From Lachnospiraceae bacterium (GTDB lineage Bacteria > Bacillota_A > Clostridia > Lachnospirales > Lachnospiraceae): a DNA stretch of 64,000 nucleotides. Location of the stretch: the NCBI GenBank assembly GCA_024683935.1, contig JAIKXV010000113.1:1-64000 (forward strand), read 5' to 3'. Of the stretch, positions 1 to 9,458 are shown one piece after another (the stretch's first letter is position 1; each line of letters opens with the position of its first letter). Position numbers and translations under genes: made by a program. The notes under the pieces are model-generated. The model saw only the letters and a list, made by a program, of their open reading frames with translations, was not told the origin of the DNA and made no database searches.

Positions 1-227
1 AGGAGAGCCTCTATCTCAGCGATCCTCTCCTCCATAATGCGCTGTGCGTCCTTTGCAGCATCATACTCTGCGTTCTCGGAAAGGTCTCCCTGAGCTCTGG
101 CTTCCTTCAACTCCTGAGCGATCTCCGCACGCTTATTGTTCTTCAGATCAGAAAGCTCGTCCTCAAGTTTCTTCAGACCATCCGCTGTGAGAATTACCTT
201 TTTTCCGTTATCCAGTTCTTCTGACAT
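1..227 (-). CDS. greA: Transcription elongation factor GreA (N-terminal part, cut by window edge)
   Basis: GreA rescues backtracked RNA polymerase by stimulating transcript cleavage. The 75 visible residues are the N-terminal coiled-coil: they begin [10 protein letters not shown], continue with [17 protein letters not shown] and carry the family hallmark [17 protein letters not shown], with the acidic tip expected for cleavage activity. The start is the ATG at 225-227, preceded by an AGAGGAGA ribosome binding site. It is the last visible gene of the pfkA-trmH-argF-dus operon, 74 bases after dus, with a copy of the dispersed repeat in between. The C-terminal FKBP-like domain lies outside the window. 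Confidence 0.93.
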   Translation of the reverse strand, partial: MSEELDNGKKVILTADGLKKLEDELSDLKNNKRAEIAQELKEARAQGDLSENAEYDAAKDAQRIMEERIAEIEAL

Positions 228-248
228 ATTATTCTCCTCTCTTATTAT

Positions 249-280
249 TAAGATCCTTCGCTGACGCTCAGGATGACAAT
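249..280 (+). repeat. Dispersed intergenic repeat, copy 1
   Basis: AAGATCCTTCGCTGACGCTC followed by AGGATGACAAT. Full-length copy of the family described in the findings; its arms ATCCT and AGGAT can pair. It sits between dus and greA. Confidence 0.8.
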
Positions 281-301
281 TTCCATTATTTACAATTCAA
301 C

Positions 302-1258
302 TCACGTATTATAGCCGTCCCGCCCTATCATGTCAATAAGCTCTGTAAGGCTTTCTGCTGTTTCTGCGGTACAGCACTCCGCTCTTAATCTGGCGGATTT
401 CGGCAGACCCGAAGTGTACCAGGCTATATGTTTTCTCATTTCCCGGACTGCGGTGTATTCTCCCTTAAATACCACTTCCAGCGAAAGGTGCCTTTTTATC
501 ACATCTTTCCGCTCTTCGAGGGCGGGAACATACCTTTTCCCGGTATTCAATTCCTTAAAGATCCAGGGATTGCCCCGGGCGGCCCGTCCGATGGAAACCG
601 CATCACAGCCGGTTTCGGACATCATCCTTTCAGCATCCTCAAAGCTCCTTATATCTCCGTTTCCTATAACAGGTACGGAAACCGCTTCCTTTACAAGCCT
701 TATTATCTCCCAGTCGGCTTTCCCTTCATAATACTGCTCCCTGGTCCTGCCATGGATCTGTATGGCCTTTGCCCCGGCCTCCTCTGCGATACGGGCTATC
801 TCCACCGCATTCACATGGGCGTCGTCGAAGCCCTTCCTTATCTTTACCGTGACCGGTTTTTTCGAAGCAGCTGACACCGCTTTCACTATCTCCCCCACCA
901 GCTCCGGATCCTTCATAAGTGCCGAACCCTCTCCGTTACACACTATTTTCGGCATGGGGCAGCCCATATTTATATCCAGTATCTCGAAATCCCTGTCAGA
1001 AAGCGCCGCCGCCTGTTCAGCCATGATATCCGGTTCCGATCCGAAGATCTGCAGCGCTGCAGGGTGCTCATCCTTATGAATGCGCATGAGCTCCGCCGTG
1101 GCCTTATTCTTATAATGAAGGGCTTTCGCGCTGATCATTTCCGTACATACCATCCCGGCGCCCATTTCACTGCATATCAAACGAAATGGCAGGTCGGAAA
1201 CCCCTGCCATAGGTGCCAGTATATATTTACTTTTCAGTTCCACGCTGCCGATCTTCAA
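302..1258 (-). CDS. dusB: tRNA-dihydrouridine synthase (Dus family, DusB-like)
   Basis: Flavoenzyme that reduces uridines in the tRNA D-loop to dihydrouridine using FMN and NADPH. Visible family features in 318 residues: N-terminal [12 protein letters not shown], catalytic cysteine C100 in [17 protein letters not shown], the [15 protein letters not shown] loop and the phosphate-binding GNGDI and [13 protein letters not shown] segments. Length fits the family. The loop after the catalytic site reads [11 protein letters not shown], with Cys where Lys is more usual. The start codon is TTG, and its last two bases form the TGA stop of the preceding gene (TTGA overlap), so translation is probably coupled. 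Confidence 0.95.
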   Translation of the reverse strand: MKIGSVELKSKYILAPMAGVSDLPFRLICSEMGAGMVCTEMISAKALHYKNKATAELMRIHKDEHPAALQIFGSEPDIMAEQAAALSDRDFEILDINMGCPMPKIVCNGEGSALMKDPELVGEIVKAVSAASKKPVTVKIRKGFDDAHVNAVEIARIAEEAGAKAIQIHGRTREQYYEGKADWEIIRLVKEAVSVPVIGNGDIRSFEDAERMMSETGCDAVSIGRAARGNPWIFKELNTGKRYVPALEERKDVIKRHLSLEVVFKGEYTAVREMRKHIAWYTSGLPKSARLRAECCTAETAESLTELIDMIGRDGYNT

Positions 1259-1584
1259 TCAAATGTTTCCCCGAGAAATACCACCTTGTAGAAAAGCGTC
1301 AGCTTCTCGAATAGTTCCCGCTTCTCGCTCCGCAGTCTCTTTACGAGCAGCCCTGCACCTATCTCATCGAAACTCAGGTCGCCTTCCTCGGCATCGGTTC
1401 TGAGCATGAGTTCCCCGTCCTCGTCAAAGAGAACCTCAAAGATGCCCCCGTTCTCTTCGGTAAAAAGCACGCTCATGGATTTCAGTTCATCCTTAACGGC
1501 CTCCGGAAGCTGCCCGAATTCGGGGTTCAGGTAGAATTTCTTTTCATATGAATTTGCAACGCAGAGAACTATCTGATCTTCCAC
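1255..1584 (-). CDS. Small acidic protein of unknown function (possibly DUF6145-like)
   Basis: 109 residues, no signal peptide or membrane segment. The sequence is acidic in the middle ([23 protein letters not shown] is split here only for description) and looks like an alpha/beta cytosolic domain. I believe similar proteins sit beside dus genes in Lachnospiraceae under the name DUF6145, but I cannot confirm this. It lies 4 bases after argF and overlaps the TTG start of dusB, so it is co-translated with a tRNA-modifying enzyme. That placement is the only functional hint. Confidence 0.75.
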   Translation of the reverse strand: MEDQIVLCVANSYEKKFYLNPEFGQLPEAVKDELKSMSVLFTEENGGIFEVLFDEDGELMLRTDAEEGDLSFDEIGAGLLVKRLRSEKRELFEKLTLFYKVVFLGETFD

Positions 1585-1588
1585 GGTC

Positions 1589-2584
1589 TTATCCTTCGTA
1601 ACCCAAAGTAGCTGCCATTACAGCCTTTATCGTGTGCATGCGGTTTTCGGCCTCGTCGAAAAGTACATTGCTGTATTTCTGGAAAACCTCATCCGTAACT
1701 TCCATATCGGTAAATCCGAATTTCTCTCCCATTTCCTTTCCTACGGTAGTATGCAGGTCATGGAAAGCGGGCAGACAGTGCATGAATACGGCTTTTTTAT
1801 CCGCCTTGTTCATAAGGGACATGGTTACCTTATAGGGAGACAGATCCTTTATCCTCTCTTCCCATATTTCATCAGGCTCTCCCATGGAAACCCACACGTC
1901 GGTATATATCACATGGGCATTTTCCACGGCCTTATCCGTATCTGCAGTGAAGGTGATGCTGCCGCCGCTCTCTGTAGCCCATTTTTTACACTGTTCGGTA
2001 AGCTCCTTATTCGGATAATACTTTTCAGGAGCACAGGCCACGAAATCAAGTCCCAGCTTGGCACAGCCTATCATAAGGGAATTTCCCATGTTGAAACGGG
2101 CATCTCCCATATACACCAGCTTCTTCCCTTTTTCATCTCCGAACTGCTCCCGGATGGTGAGCATATCCGCCAGGATCTGGGTGGGATGGTATTCATTGGT
2201 AAGGCCGTTCCATGTGGGAACCTTGGAATACTCTGCCAGAGCTTCTACTCTTTCCTGTCCGTAGCCCCTGTACTCTATACCATCGTACATGCGGCCAAGA
2301 ACCTGCGCCGTGTCCTCTACGCTCTCCTTCTTTCCAAGCTGTGAACCCGAGTTGTCGAGATAGGTGCAACGCATTCCGAGATCATAGGCTGCCACTTCAA
2401 AGGAACATCTGGTTCTTGTACTGGTCTTTTCAAAAATGAGGGCTATATTTTTCCCTTTAAGTCCATCGTGAACCTTTCCTTCTTTTTTCATTTTTTTGAA
2501 CTTTGCGGAGAGATCCAGGAGATAACGGATCTCGTCGGGTGTGAAGTCTTTAAGGGTCAGAAAGTTTCTGTTTTTTAAATTCAT
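1589..2584 (-). CDS. argF: Ornithine carbamoyltransferase
   Basis: Transfers the carbamoyl group of carbamoyl phosphate to ornithine to give citrulline, in arginine synthesis (or in reverse in the arginine deiminase pathway). 331 residues. The carbamoyl-phosphate site STRTRCSF is at residues 55-62, the YHPTQILAD segment follows mid-protein, and the ornithine-site HCLPAFHD is near residue 270. Anabolic ArgF and catabolic ArcB cannot be separated by eye; no arcA or arcC is nearby, so the anabolic name is used. It starts 1 base after the methylase gene stops and belongs to the pfkA operon, an unusual neighbourhood for arginine synthesis. Confidence 0.93.
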   Translation of the reverse strand: MNLKNRNFLTLKDFTPDEIRYLLDLSAKFKKMKKEGKVHDGLKGKNIALIFEKTSTRTRCSFEVAAYDLGMRCTYLDNSGSQLGKKESVEDTAQVLGRMYDGIEYRGYGQERVEALAEYSKVPTWNGLTNEYHPTQILADMLTIREQFGDEKGKKLVYMGDARFNMGNSLMIGCAKLGLDFVACAPEKYYPNKELTEQCKKWATESGGSITFTADTDKAVENAHVIYTDVWVSMGEPDEIWEERIKDLSPYKVTMSLMNKADKKAVFMHCLPAFHDLHTTVGKEMGEKFGFTDMEVTDEVFQKYSNVLFDEAENRMHTIKAVMAATLGYEG

Positions 2585-2585
2585 A

Positions 2586-3341
2586 CTATACCTCTTTTGT
2601 TGTGTAGCTGTACATCAGTATTGCTGCAGCGACGGCTGCGTTCAGTGACTCCGTTTTCCCCTTCATGGGAATCTTTATCCTGATATCTGAAAGGGAAAGC
2701 ATTTCACTGCTGAGCCCGTTGCCCTCATTTCCTATAAGGAAGGCTGTCCTGTCCTCATATTCCGTTTCATGGTAATACTTTTCTCCCCGGAGATCCGCAG
2801 CATATATCTTTATTCCCTTTTCCTTCATGTCCTTAACGGTTCCCTGCAGGTCATCCGTATAAATACAGGGCATCCTGTATATGGAACCCATCGTGGCTCT
2901 CACCACTTTCGGGGAAAAAATATCTGCGGTATCACGGTCCATTATAATAGCTGCGGCACCTGCCGCCTCTCCGGTCCTTACCATGGTGCCGAGATTTCCG
3001 GGATCCTGTATACCCTCAAGCACAAGGAAAAGTTTTTTATCTCCCTTCAGGATCTCCTCCGCATCATAGCGGGGCTGCTTTACTACTGCCATTATCCCCT
3101 GGGGTGTTCTGGTGTCAGACAGCTTCTTAAAGATACCTTCGCTCACCACCTCTCCCTGGATCGCTGGATTGGCGTTATGAAAGCTCTCGCTCAGAAAGGT
3201 CTCGATAAGGAGCTCTTCCGGGGTTTCATCAAACATGCGGATGCCCTCGATAACGAAAGCACCCGCCTTTTTCCGCTCCTTCGCTCTTTCCAAGAGCTCC
3301 CGGACATTTTTAAGTTTCGGATTGGAATAAGATGTTATCAC
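2586..3341 (-). CDS. TrmH/SpoU-family RNA 2'-O-ribose methyltransferase
   Basis: 251 residues. The N-terminal ~95 residues form the substrate-binding domain ([20 protein letters not shown], then FVIEGIRMF), followed by a SPOUT methylase domain. All three SpoU motifs are present: [34 protein letters not shown] and [21 protein letters not shown], the last forming the trefoil knot that binds S-adenosylmethionine. Likely methylates a 23S rRNA or tRNA ribose; the exact target cannot be read from sequence. It lies between pfkA (2 bases) and argF (1 base). Confidence 0.92.
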   Translation of the reverse strand: MITSYSNPKLKNVRELLERAKERKKAGAFVIEGIRMFDETPEELLIETFLSESFHNANPAIQGEVVSEGIFKKLSDTRTPQGIMAVVKQPRYDAEEILKGDKKLFLVLEGIQDPGNLGTMVRTGEAAGAAAIIMDRDTADIFSPKVVRATMGSIYRMPCIYTDDLQGTVKDMKEKGIKIYAADLRGEKYYHETEYEDRTAFLIGNEGNGLSSEMLSLSDIRIKIPMKGKTESLNAAVAAAILMYSYTTKEV

Positions 3342-3343
3342 CT

Positions 3344-4327
3344 TTAGCGCGCCAGAGCCTCTGCTATCTCCACGTAGTATTCCGGAATCTGTTTCTTCAT
3401 TGCAAGGGCTTCATCTATATCCATATCGGTAAATTCTCCGCCCGTATGACCGATAACCCTGTTGATAATGCCTTCTTTCAGGAGGTCTGCGGCTATGGCT
3501 CCCATTATGGATGCGTAGAATCTGTCCTTACAGGTGGGTGAACCGCCACGCTGCATGTATCCCAGGATAGTAGCCCTGGTCTCCATTCCTGTGGCCGCTT
3601 CGATACGTCTCGCCATGGATACGGAGTGTCCCACACCCTCTGCATTAACGATAAGGAAGTGGGTCTTCCCGAGCTTTCTGGTTTCTACTATATGATTAAT
3701 TATCTTCTGTTCGTCAAAGTCGTATTTCTCGGGAAGGAGTATTTCCTCGGCACCGCTGGCAACTCCGCACCAGAGGGCAATGTATCCGGCCCTTCTGCCC
3801 ATAACCTCGATGATCGAGCATCTCTCATGGGATGAGGAAGTGTCCCTGACCTTGTCGATAGCTTCCATCGCTGTATTGATGGCGGTATCAAAGCCGATGG
3901 TATAATCTGTGCTGGCTATATCCAGATCGATCGTTCCGGGTATGCCGATGACGCCTATTCCCTGATGGGATAATCCGAGAGCACCCTTATAGGATCCGTC
4001 TCCGCCGATGACCACTACCGCATCAATGCCGAATTCCTTTAAGATCTTCGCTCCCCTGGCCTGTCCTTCGGGAGTCGCAAATTCTTCGGATCTGGCGGTC
4101 TTTAATATGGTCCCGCCTCTCTGAATGGAATCAGAAACATCCTTTGCGGAAAGTTCCCTTATTTCTTTATTTAAAAGTCCCTGATAACCCTTATCTATAC
4201 CCATTACCTTCAGGCCGTTCTTTATAGCCTTTCTGGCAACCGCGCGGATCGCCGCGTTCATTCCAGGTGCATCGCCGCCGCTGGTTAAAACTGCTATGGT
4301 CTTTATGGGTTTCTTTGCTTTTGACAT
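3344..4327 (-). CDS. pfkA: 6-phosphofructokinase, ATP-dependent type
   Basis: Phosphorylates fructose 6-phosphate to fructose 1,6-bisphosphate, the committed step of glycolysis. 327 residues with N-terminal TSGGDAPGMNAAIR, the GGDGS loop near residue 109-112 (Gly marks ATP rather than pyrophosphate use), the PGTID segment at 130-134 and the MGRRAGYIAL fructose-phosphate loop. The catalytic base corresponds to D134. The residue after it is leucine (GTIDLDI) where the Escherichia coli and Bacillus enzymes have asparagine (GTIDNDI). First gene of its operon, with a near-consensus promoter at 4396-4424 and its own AGGAG site. Confidence 0.96.
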   Translation of the reverse strand: MSKAKKPIKTIAVLTSGGDAPGMNAAIRAVARKAIKNGLKVMGIDKGYQGLLNKEIRELSAKDVSDSIQRGGTILKTARSEEFATPEGQARGAKILKEFGIDAVVVIGGDGSYKGALGLSHQGIGVIGIPGTIDLDIASTDYTIGFDTAINTAMEAIDKVRDTSSSHERCSIIEVMGRRAGYIALWCGVASGAEEILLPEKYDFDEQKIINHIVETRKLGKTHFLIVNAEGVGHSVSMARRIEAATGMETRATILGYMQRGGSPTCKDRFYASIMGAIAADLLKEGIINRVIGHTGGEFTDMDIDEALAMKKQIPEYYVEIAEALAR

Positions 4328-4353
4328 TGCGTTTTTCTCCTATATTCTTAATT

Positions 4354-4374
4354 AAAGATCCTTCGCTTTGCTTT
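4354..4374 (+). repeat. Dispersed intergenic repeat, partial copy 2
   Basis: AAAGATCCTTCGCTTTGCTTT: left half of the dispersed repeat, in the 5' leader of pfkA. The right half (CAGGATGACA) is missing. Confidence 0.6.
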
Positions 4375-4395
4375 ATTCTTTATCTTCGACGATAG

Positions 4396-4424
4396 ATTAT
4401 AGTAAATAAACCATATTTTTTCAA
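4396..4424 (-). promoter_or_regulatory. Promoter of the pfkA operon
   Basis: On the minus strand TTGAAA, a 17-base spacer and a perfect TATAAT, starting 5 bases beyond the dnaE stop. It gives pfkA an mRNA leader of about 60 bases that contains the partial repeat. Confidence 0.8.
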
Positions 4425-4428
4425 GTTT

Positions 4429-7400
4429 TCAGCTTTTCAGGCGTATATTATCCTCTCCGAAGGCGGCTTTCAGGGTATTTATAAGCTCAGTATCACCGCT
4501 CACGTTCTGCGACGGAGGAAGGATTTTCTGCTGTTTTTCCTTATTGAGATAGATGATTACCCGGTCCCGTCCCTCCGACCTCGAAAGGATGGTATCAAGC
4601 TCCCGGGATCTCGCCTTGTATTCTTCCTTATCGGCAAAGCGTATATAGAGATCCCGGCCCACCTCATCAAAGGGTATGACCTCATCTATCATCAGCTGCC
4701 CGTCCTTTTCATCATCGGCTTTGACCCTGCCCTTTAAGAGCACCTTTGCATCTTCGGTCAGAAGCTCCGCATAACGGGAATAGATCCGGGCCCATGCAAT
4801 GCACTCCACTGTTCCCAGCATATCCTCCAGCATAAGGATAGCCATCGTGTCACCGGTTTTGGTCTGTCTCCGCCTTACCGAGGAGATCATGCCTCCGATC
4901 ACCACCTTTTTCCCTTCCCGGACACCTATCTCGTTAGTCTCCGGATTCAGGGCAAAGTCCGTACTCACGGTATCAGTATGTTTTTTAAGGAGATCCGTAT
5001 ATTCCTGCAGCGGATGCCCTGTAAGGTAGATGCCAAGGACTTCCTTTTCATAAGCGAGCTTTACCTCCTCCGGGAATTCCTCCGCCTCGGGAAGAATATC
5101 GGCTCTGGTATCCTTTTCGTTGCCCTCATCCAGAAAATCAAACAGGGACATCTGTCCCGCTATGCTGTCCTTCTTCGAACGAACGGCGTTTTCCAGCATT
5201 CCTTCATAGACTTCCATGTACTGACGCCGGTTTCCCGTAAATGAATCAAAAACCCCGGCCTTTATAAAAGCTTCAATGGTACGTTTATTTACTTCGGTTC
5301 CCGCCATCCGGTTGATGAAATCGGTAAAGGATGCGAATTCGCCGTTCTCCGAACGTTCCCTTTCCACGGCGCGGATCACCGACACTCCTACCGCCTTTAT
5401 GGCAGAGAGCCCGTACCTTATCTCCTTTTCTCCCGCAGGCGAAAATCCCGAAACAGCCTTATTGATATCCGGAGGCAGAAGCTTTATGCCCATGGATCTC
5501 GCCGATATCATATAGCCGGCAAGCTTAACCGTATTATCCTGGACTGATGTCATGAGGCTCGACATGAATTCCACCGGATAGTAACACTTCAGATACGCTG
5601 TCTGCATCGTGATATAGGCGTAACAGGCGGCATGGGATTTATTAAAAGCATACTTCGCAAAGTCATTCATGCTGGCGTAGATCTCCAGTGCAGCTTCTTC
5701 GCTTATGCCCTTTGCAATACAGCCGGGTATCTTCTGCATGGTTCCACGGACCTTCATTTCTCCGCCATAAACGAAGATATCACGGCTCTCGTCAATTACC
5801 TTCTGCTTCTTCTTGCTCATGGCGCGGCGGATGATATCGGCGCCGCCTAAAGAATAGCCGGCAAGATCCCGGAATATCTGCATTACCTGTTCCTGATAGA
5901 CTATGCAGCCGTATGTGGGTTTCAGTATAGGTTCCAGTTCCGGACAGACGTAATGCACATTGTCTTTATTCTTCTTTCCGGCGATATACTGGGGGATAAA
6001 GTCCATCGGTCCCGGTCTGTAGAGGGCGATACCCGCTATGATATCCTCCAGCTTTTCGGGAGAAAGCTCCTTCATGAAGCGCTGCATACCTCCGGACTCC
6101 AGCTGGAATATGCCGTCTGTCTCTCCCGTCGAAATAAATTTCAGTGTTTTTTCGTCATCATAATCAATCTTATCTATATCGAGATTTCCGCCGTGACGCT
6201 CGTTTATGAATCCAACCGCATTCTGTATCACGGTAAGGGTCCTGAGTCCCAGGAAATCCATCTTTAAGAGCCCCAGTTCTTCCAGGGTGGTCATCGTGAA
6301 CTGAGTCGTTACTTCTCCGTTGGAACCGCGGGAAAGCGGTACATAATTATCCGCATCCTCCGGTGTAATAAGGATACCCGCTGCATGCATGGAGGTATGC
6401 CGGGGCAGTCCCTCCAGCTTCATGCTCATATCAATGACCAGCTTCACCTCGGGATCTGCATCATAGAGCTTCTTCAGATCATTATTCTCCGCCATGGCCT
6501 TTTTCAGGGTGATATTCAGTTCGTTCGGGATCATCTTTGACAGATTGTCACCGAAAGCATAGGGAAGATCCATGACCCGGGCCACATCCCTGATAACTCC
6601 CTTGGCCGCCAGGGTACCGAAGGTCACTATCTGCACGCACTTTGACCTGCCGTATTTCTCTACCACATAGTCAATGACCTCCTGCCTCTTTTCAAAGGCA
6701 AAATCCACATCTATATCGGGCATGGACACCCTTTCGGGATTCAGGAATCTTTCAAATAGGAGGTCGTACCGCACCGGATCAATATCCGTGATCTTCAGCG
6801 CGTATGAAACAAGGCTTCCCGCTGCGGATCCCCTTCCGGGTCCTACCGGGATGTCATGTTCTCTTGCGAAATTGATATAGTCCCAGACTATCAGGAAATA
6901 GTCCACGTATCCCATAGTCTCTATGACTGAGAGCTCATACTCCATCCTGTCATGCAGGGTTCCGTCATCATCGGGATAGCGCTGCTTAAAGCCCTCATCA
7001 CAGAGGTATCTTAAATACTCGCGGGAGTCCTTAAAATTCCCGGGCACGGTAAAATGCGGAAGCTTCGTATTATGAAACTCTATATCCACATTGCATCTGT
7101 CCGCGATCATCTGGGTATTTTCAATGGCTTCCGGTATATAGGAAAAGAGACTTCTCATCTCCTCTTCGGATTTCACGTAGTACTGGCCGCCCTCGTATCT
7201 CATACGGTCGGTGTCGCTCAGCTTCTTACCGGTCTGCAGACACAGAAGTATGTCATGGGGTTCTGCATCCGTATCATAGGTGTAATGGCAGTCATTGGTG
7301 CAGACAAGAGGGATATCCAGCTTACGCGACATGGATACCAATGTCTGATCTACCAACTGCTGTTCCTTTATACCGTGATCCTGGAGTTCGAGGAAGAAAT

Positions 7401-7908
7401 TGCCTTTGCCGAAGATCTTCAGATAGCGTTCCGCCGCGGCTTCCGCTTCTCCGACGAGACCCCTTACTATATCTTTCGGGATCTCTCCTGCAAGGCAGGC
7501 TGACAGGGCTATTATGCCCTCATGATATTTTTCCAGAGTTTCCATATCTACTCTGGGCTTATAATAATAGCCCTCCGTAAATCCTATGGAAACAATCTTC
7601 ATTAGATTATGATAGCCGGTATTGTTTTCAGCCAGGAGCACCAGATGGTGGTACCTGTCCTCATTCATACCGGCTTCTTTATCAAATCTGGAGCCGGGGG
7701 AGACATAGATCTCACACCCCAGCACCGGATTTATTTCTGCATCTCTGCAGGCATTGTAAAAATCGATCACGCCATACATGACTCCGTGGTCAGTAATGGC
7801 TGCCGCGTTCATTCCGAGTTCTTTTACCCTCGCCACATATTCTTTTATCTTGTTGGAACCATCCAGCAGGGAGTATTCCGTGTGTGTATGTAAATGAACG
7901 AAGCTCAT
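4429..7908 (-). CDS. dnaE: DNA polymerase III alpha subunit, DnaE type
   Basis: Replicative DNA polymerase subunit of 1159 residues. Domain order: PHP domain (HLHTHTEYSLLDGS at the N-terminus, residues 1 to ~280), C-family polymerase core with PVGPGRGSAAGSLVSY and the catalytic aspartates in MPDIDVDFAFEKR, the KYAFNKSHAACYAYIT segment, tandem helix-hairpin-helix region, and a C-terminal OB fold (VVIGGMISSVRRRQTKTGDT). Clostridia normally also have PolC; this is the DnaE1-like enzyme. The ATG at 7906-7908 has no standard ribosome binding site; the nearest candidate is AAGGA 11 bases upstream, inside a copy of the dispersed repeat. Own promoter not identified. Confidence 0.97.
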   Translation of the reverse strand: MSFVHLHTHTEYSLLDGSNKIKEYVARVKELGMNAAAITDHGVMYGVIDFYNACRDAEINPVLGCEIYVSPGSRFDKEAGMNEDRYHHLVLLAENNTGYHNLMKIVSIGFTEGYYYKPRVDMETLEKYHEGIIALSACLAGEIPKDIVRGLVGEAEAAAERYLKIFGKGNFFLELQDHGIKEQQLVDQTLVSMSRKLDIPLVCTNDCHYTYDTDAEPHDILLCLQTGKKLSDTDRMRYEGGQYYVKSEEEMRSLFSYIPEAIENTQMIADRCNVDIEFHNTKLPHFTVPGNFKDSREYLRYLCDEGFKQRYPDDDGTLHDRMEYELSVIETMGYVDYFLIVWDYINFAREHDIPVGPGRGSAAGSLVSYALKITDIDPVRYDLLFERFLNPERVSMPDIDVDFAFEKRQEVIDYVVEKYGRSKCVQIVTFGTLAAKGVIRDVARVMDLPYAFGDNLSKMIPNELNITLKKAMAENNDLKKLYDADPEVKLVIDMSMKLEGLPRHTSMHAAGILITPEDADNYVPLSRGSNGEVTTQFTMTTLEELGLLKMDFLGLRTLTVIQNAVGFINERHGGNLDIDKIDYDDEKTLKFISTGETDGIFQLESGGMQRFMKELSPEKLEDIIAGIALYRPGPMDFIPQYIAGKKNKDNVHYVCPELEPILKPTYGCIVYQEQVMQIFRDLAGYSLGGADIIRRAMSKKKQKVIDESRDIFVYGGEMKVRGTMQKIPGCIAKGISEEAALEIYASMNDFAKYAFNKSHAACYAYITMQTAYLKCYYPVEFMSSLMTSVQDNTVKLAGYMISARSMGIKLLPPDINKAVSGFSPAGEKEIRYGLSAIKAVGVSVIRAVERERSENGEFASFTDFINRMAGTEVNKRTIEAFIKAGVFDSFTGNRRQYMEVYEGMLENAVRSKKDSIAGQMSLFDFLDEGNEKDTRADILPEAEEFPEEVKLAYEKEVLGIYLTGHPLQEYTDLLKKHTDTVSTDFALNPETNEIGVREGKKVVIGGMISSVRRRQTKTGDTMAILMLEDMLGTVECIAWARIYSRYAELLTEDAKVLLKGRVKADDEKDGQLMIDEVIPFDEVGRDLYIRFADKEEYKARSRELDTILSRSEGRDRVIIYLNKEKQQKILPPSQNVSGDTELINTLKAAFGEDNIRLKS

Positions 7909-7915
7909 ATTATTT

Positions 7916-7973
7916 AAGATCCTTCGCTGGCGCTCAGGATGACGTTATTGCGCAGGATGACATTTTTGCTCAG
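7916..7973 (+). repeat. Dispersed intergenic repeat, copy 3, with partial reiteration
   Basis: AAGATCCTTCGCTGGCGCTC then AGGATGAC, followed by a second GCGCAGGATGACA and a third fragment GCTCAG. Lies between metK and dnaE and supplies the only Shine-Dalgarno-like sequence before dnaE. Confidence 0.75.
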
Positions 7974-7990
7974 AAAGTAGTCACTTTATA

Positions 7991-9196
7991 TTAAAGGTAC
8001 TTTTTCAGTGCGTCAACCTTGTCAAGCTTCTCCCAGGGGAGATCCACATCGGTTCTTCCGAAGTGTCCGTATGCTGCGGTCTGCTTGTAAATAGGACGAC
8101 GGAGATCCAGCATCTTTATTATTCCTGCAGGACGGAGATCGAAGTTCTCACGGATGATCTTTGTGAGCTCTTCATCGCTTACTTTGCCTGTTCCGAAGCT
8201 GTCAGCCTGTATGGAAGTAGGCTCTGCAACGCCGATAGCATAGGAAAGCTGTATCTCAACCTGGTCTGCAAGACCCGCTGCCACTATGTTCTTTGCCACA
8301 TATCTTGCGGCATAAGCTGCGGAACGGTCAACCTTTGTGCAGTCCTTTCCGGAGAAGGCTCCGCCGCCGTGACGTGCATACCCGCCGTAGGTGTCAACTA
8401 TTATCTTTCTTCCTGTAAGACCGGCATCTCCGTGAGGTCCGCCGATAACGAAACGTCCGGTGGGGTTGATGTAGATCTTGGTCTTGTCGTCTATCATGCC
8501 CTTGGGAACAATGGGATCAAATACATACTTCTTTATATCCTTGTGGATCTGTTCCTGGGTCACGTCATCATCATGCTGGGTGGAGATAACCACTGCCTCG
8601 AGACGTGAGGGCTTTCCGTTCTCGTCATATTCTACGGAAACCTGGGACTTTCCGTCGGGACGGAGATACTTCAGGGTTCCGTCCTTCCTTACCTTTGTAA
8701 GCTGAAGTGTAAGCTTGTGTGCAAGGTCGATGGGATAGGGCATATACTCCGGTGTCTCATTGGAAGCATATCCGAACATCATTCCCTGGTCGCCTGCTCC
8801 GATAGCGCCGATCTCTGCGTCTGACATATTCTTTTCCAGAGCCTTCATATCAGCCTTGGTCTCCAGAGCATTGTCAACGCCCATGGCGATATCTGCAGAC
8901 TGCTCGTCGATAGCGGTAAATACTGCGCAGGTGTCGGCATCAAAGCCATACTCTGACTTGGTGTATCCGATCTCACGTACGGTATCCCTTACTGTCTTCT
9001 GGATGTCTACATATGCCTTTGTGGTGATCTCTCCGGTTACAACCACGAAACCGGTGCAGGCCATGGTCTCACAAGCCACACGGCTCATGGGATCCTGTTT
9101 CATGCATTCATCGAGAATAGCGTCGCTGATCGCGTCGCAGACCTTATCGGGATGTCCCTCTGTAACTGACTCGGATGTAAATAGTCTTTTTTCCAT
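7991..9196 (-). CDS. metK: S-adenosylmethionine synthetase
   Basis: Makes S-adenosylmethionine from methionine and ATP. 401 residues from the ATG at 9194-9196 ([20 protein letters not shown]), with [12 protein letters not shown], the [17 protein letters not shown] segment, [19 protein letters not shown] and the C-terminal YGHFGR. The frame stays open upstream for another 30 codons, but these lie inside the riboswitch and terminator and are not translated; the chosen ATG has AAAGGAG at good spacing. Regulated by the SAM-I riboswitch at 9280-9387, giving feedback shut-off when the product is abundant. Confidence 0.97.
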   Translation of the reverse strand: MEKRLFTSESVTEGHPDKVCDAISDAILDECMKQDPMSRVACETMACTGFVVVTGEITTKAYVDIQKTVRDTVREIGYTKSEYGFDADTCAVFTAIDEQSADIAMGVDNALETKADMKALEKNMSDAEIGAIGAGDQGMMFGYASNETPEYMPYPIDLAHKLTLQLTKVRKDGTLKYLRPDGKSQVSVEYDENGKPSRLEAVVISTQHDDDVTQEQIHKDIKKYVFDPIVPKGMIDDKTKIYINPTGRFVIGGPHGDAGLTGRKIIVDTYGGYARHGGGAFSGKDCTKVDRSAAYAARYVAKNIVAAGLADQVEIQLSYAIGVAEPTSIQADSFGTGKVSDEELTKIIRENFDLRPAGIIKMLDLRRPIYKQTAAYGHFGRTDVDLPWEKLDKVDALKKYL

Positions 9197-9229
9197 ATTG
9201 TTGCTCCTTTCTTTGTTTGCAAATGTTGA

Positions 9230-9262
9230 AATGAAAAGAGTCCACCTTTTCAGAGTGGACTC
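9230..9262 (-). terminator. Riboswitch-controlled terminator before metK
   Basis: Minus-strand hairpin with perfect stem GAGTCCAC / GTGGACTC (9238-9262) followed by CTTTTCAT. It lies between the SAM riboswitch and the metK start, where the expression platform of an S-box leader belongs. Confidence 0.85.
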
Positions 9263-9279
9263 GATCTTTTCATCAAATC

Positions 9280-9387
9280 CTCTCATTGTTCGATATTACT
9301 CGCTCAAGGGTGGCACCTTCCCGTTTACTTCAGGGAGGTTGTCGTGACTTCACAGATCCTTTGCATCTCCATCACTCTTAATAAGAG
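9280..9387 (-). promoter_or_regulatory. SAM-I (S-box) riboswitch upstream of metK
   Basis: Cis-acting RNA that binds S-adenosylmethionine and favours termination. P1 is closed by CTCTTATT (9380-9387) and AATGAGAG (9280-9287). Between them are the S-box landmarks in order: AAGAG, GGAG, TGAAGTC...GACAACC (the pseudoknot and P2 side), a P3 hairpin TCCC...GGGA, then AAGGTGCCA and a P4 GCGAGTAATATCGA. The TGAAnnC/GnCAACC pair and GGTGCCA are diagnostic. P2 differs from consensus by compensating bases. Followed directly by a terminator and metK. Confidence 0.9.
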
Positions 9388-9429
9388 AATATTTTTCGAA
9401 TATTCATTTGTGAACTGTTTTCGACTCCT

Positions 9430-9458
9430 AATTTACATCCTTAAGGAGATCTTGTCAA
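9430..9458 (-). promoter_or_regulatory. Promoter of the metK riboswitch transcript
   Basis: Minus-strand TTGACA (9453-9458), 17-base spacer, TAAATT (9430-9435). The -35 box overlaps the stop codon of the rubrerythrin gene. Predicted start is about 35 bases before the riboswitch P1 stem. Confidence 0.7.

Noticed and set aside
5953..7503. Plus-strand frames of 100-150 codons opposite dnaE
   Set aside because: Shadow frames of a highly conserved gene; no ribosome sites or domains.
9197..9286. Longer metK reading frame starting 30 codons upstream
   Set aside because: The extra codons lie inside the riboswitch P1 strand and the terminator hairpin; the inner ATG has a proper ribosome site and matches the family start.
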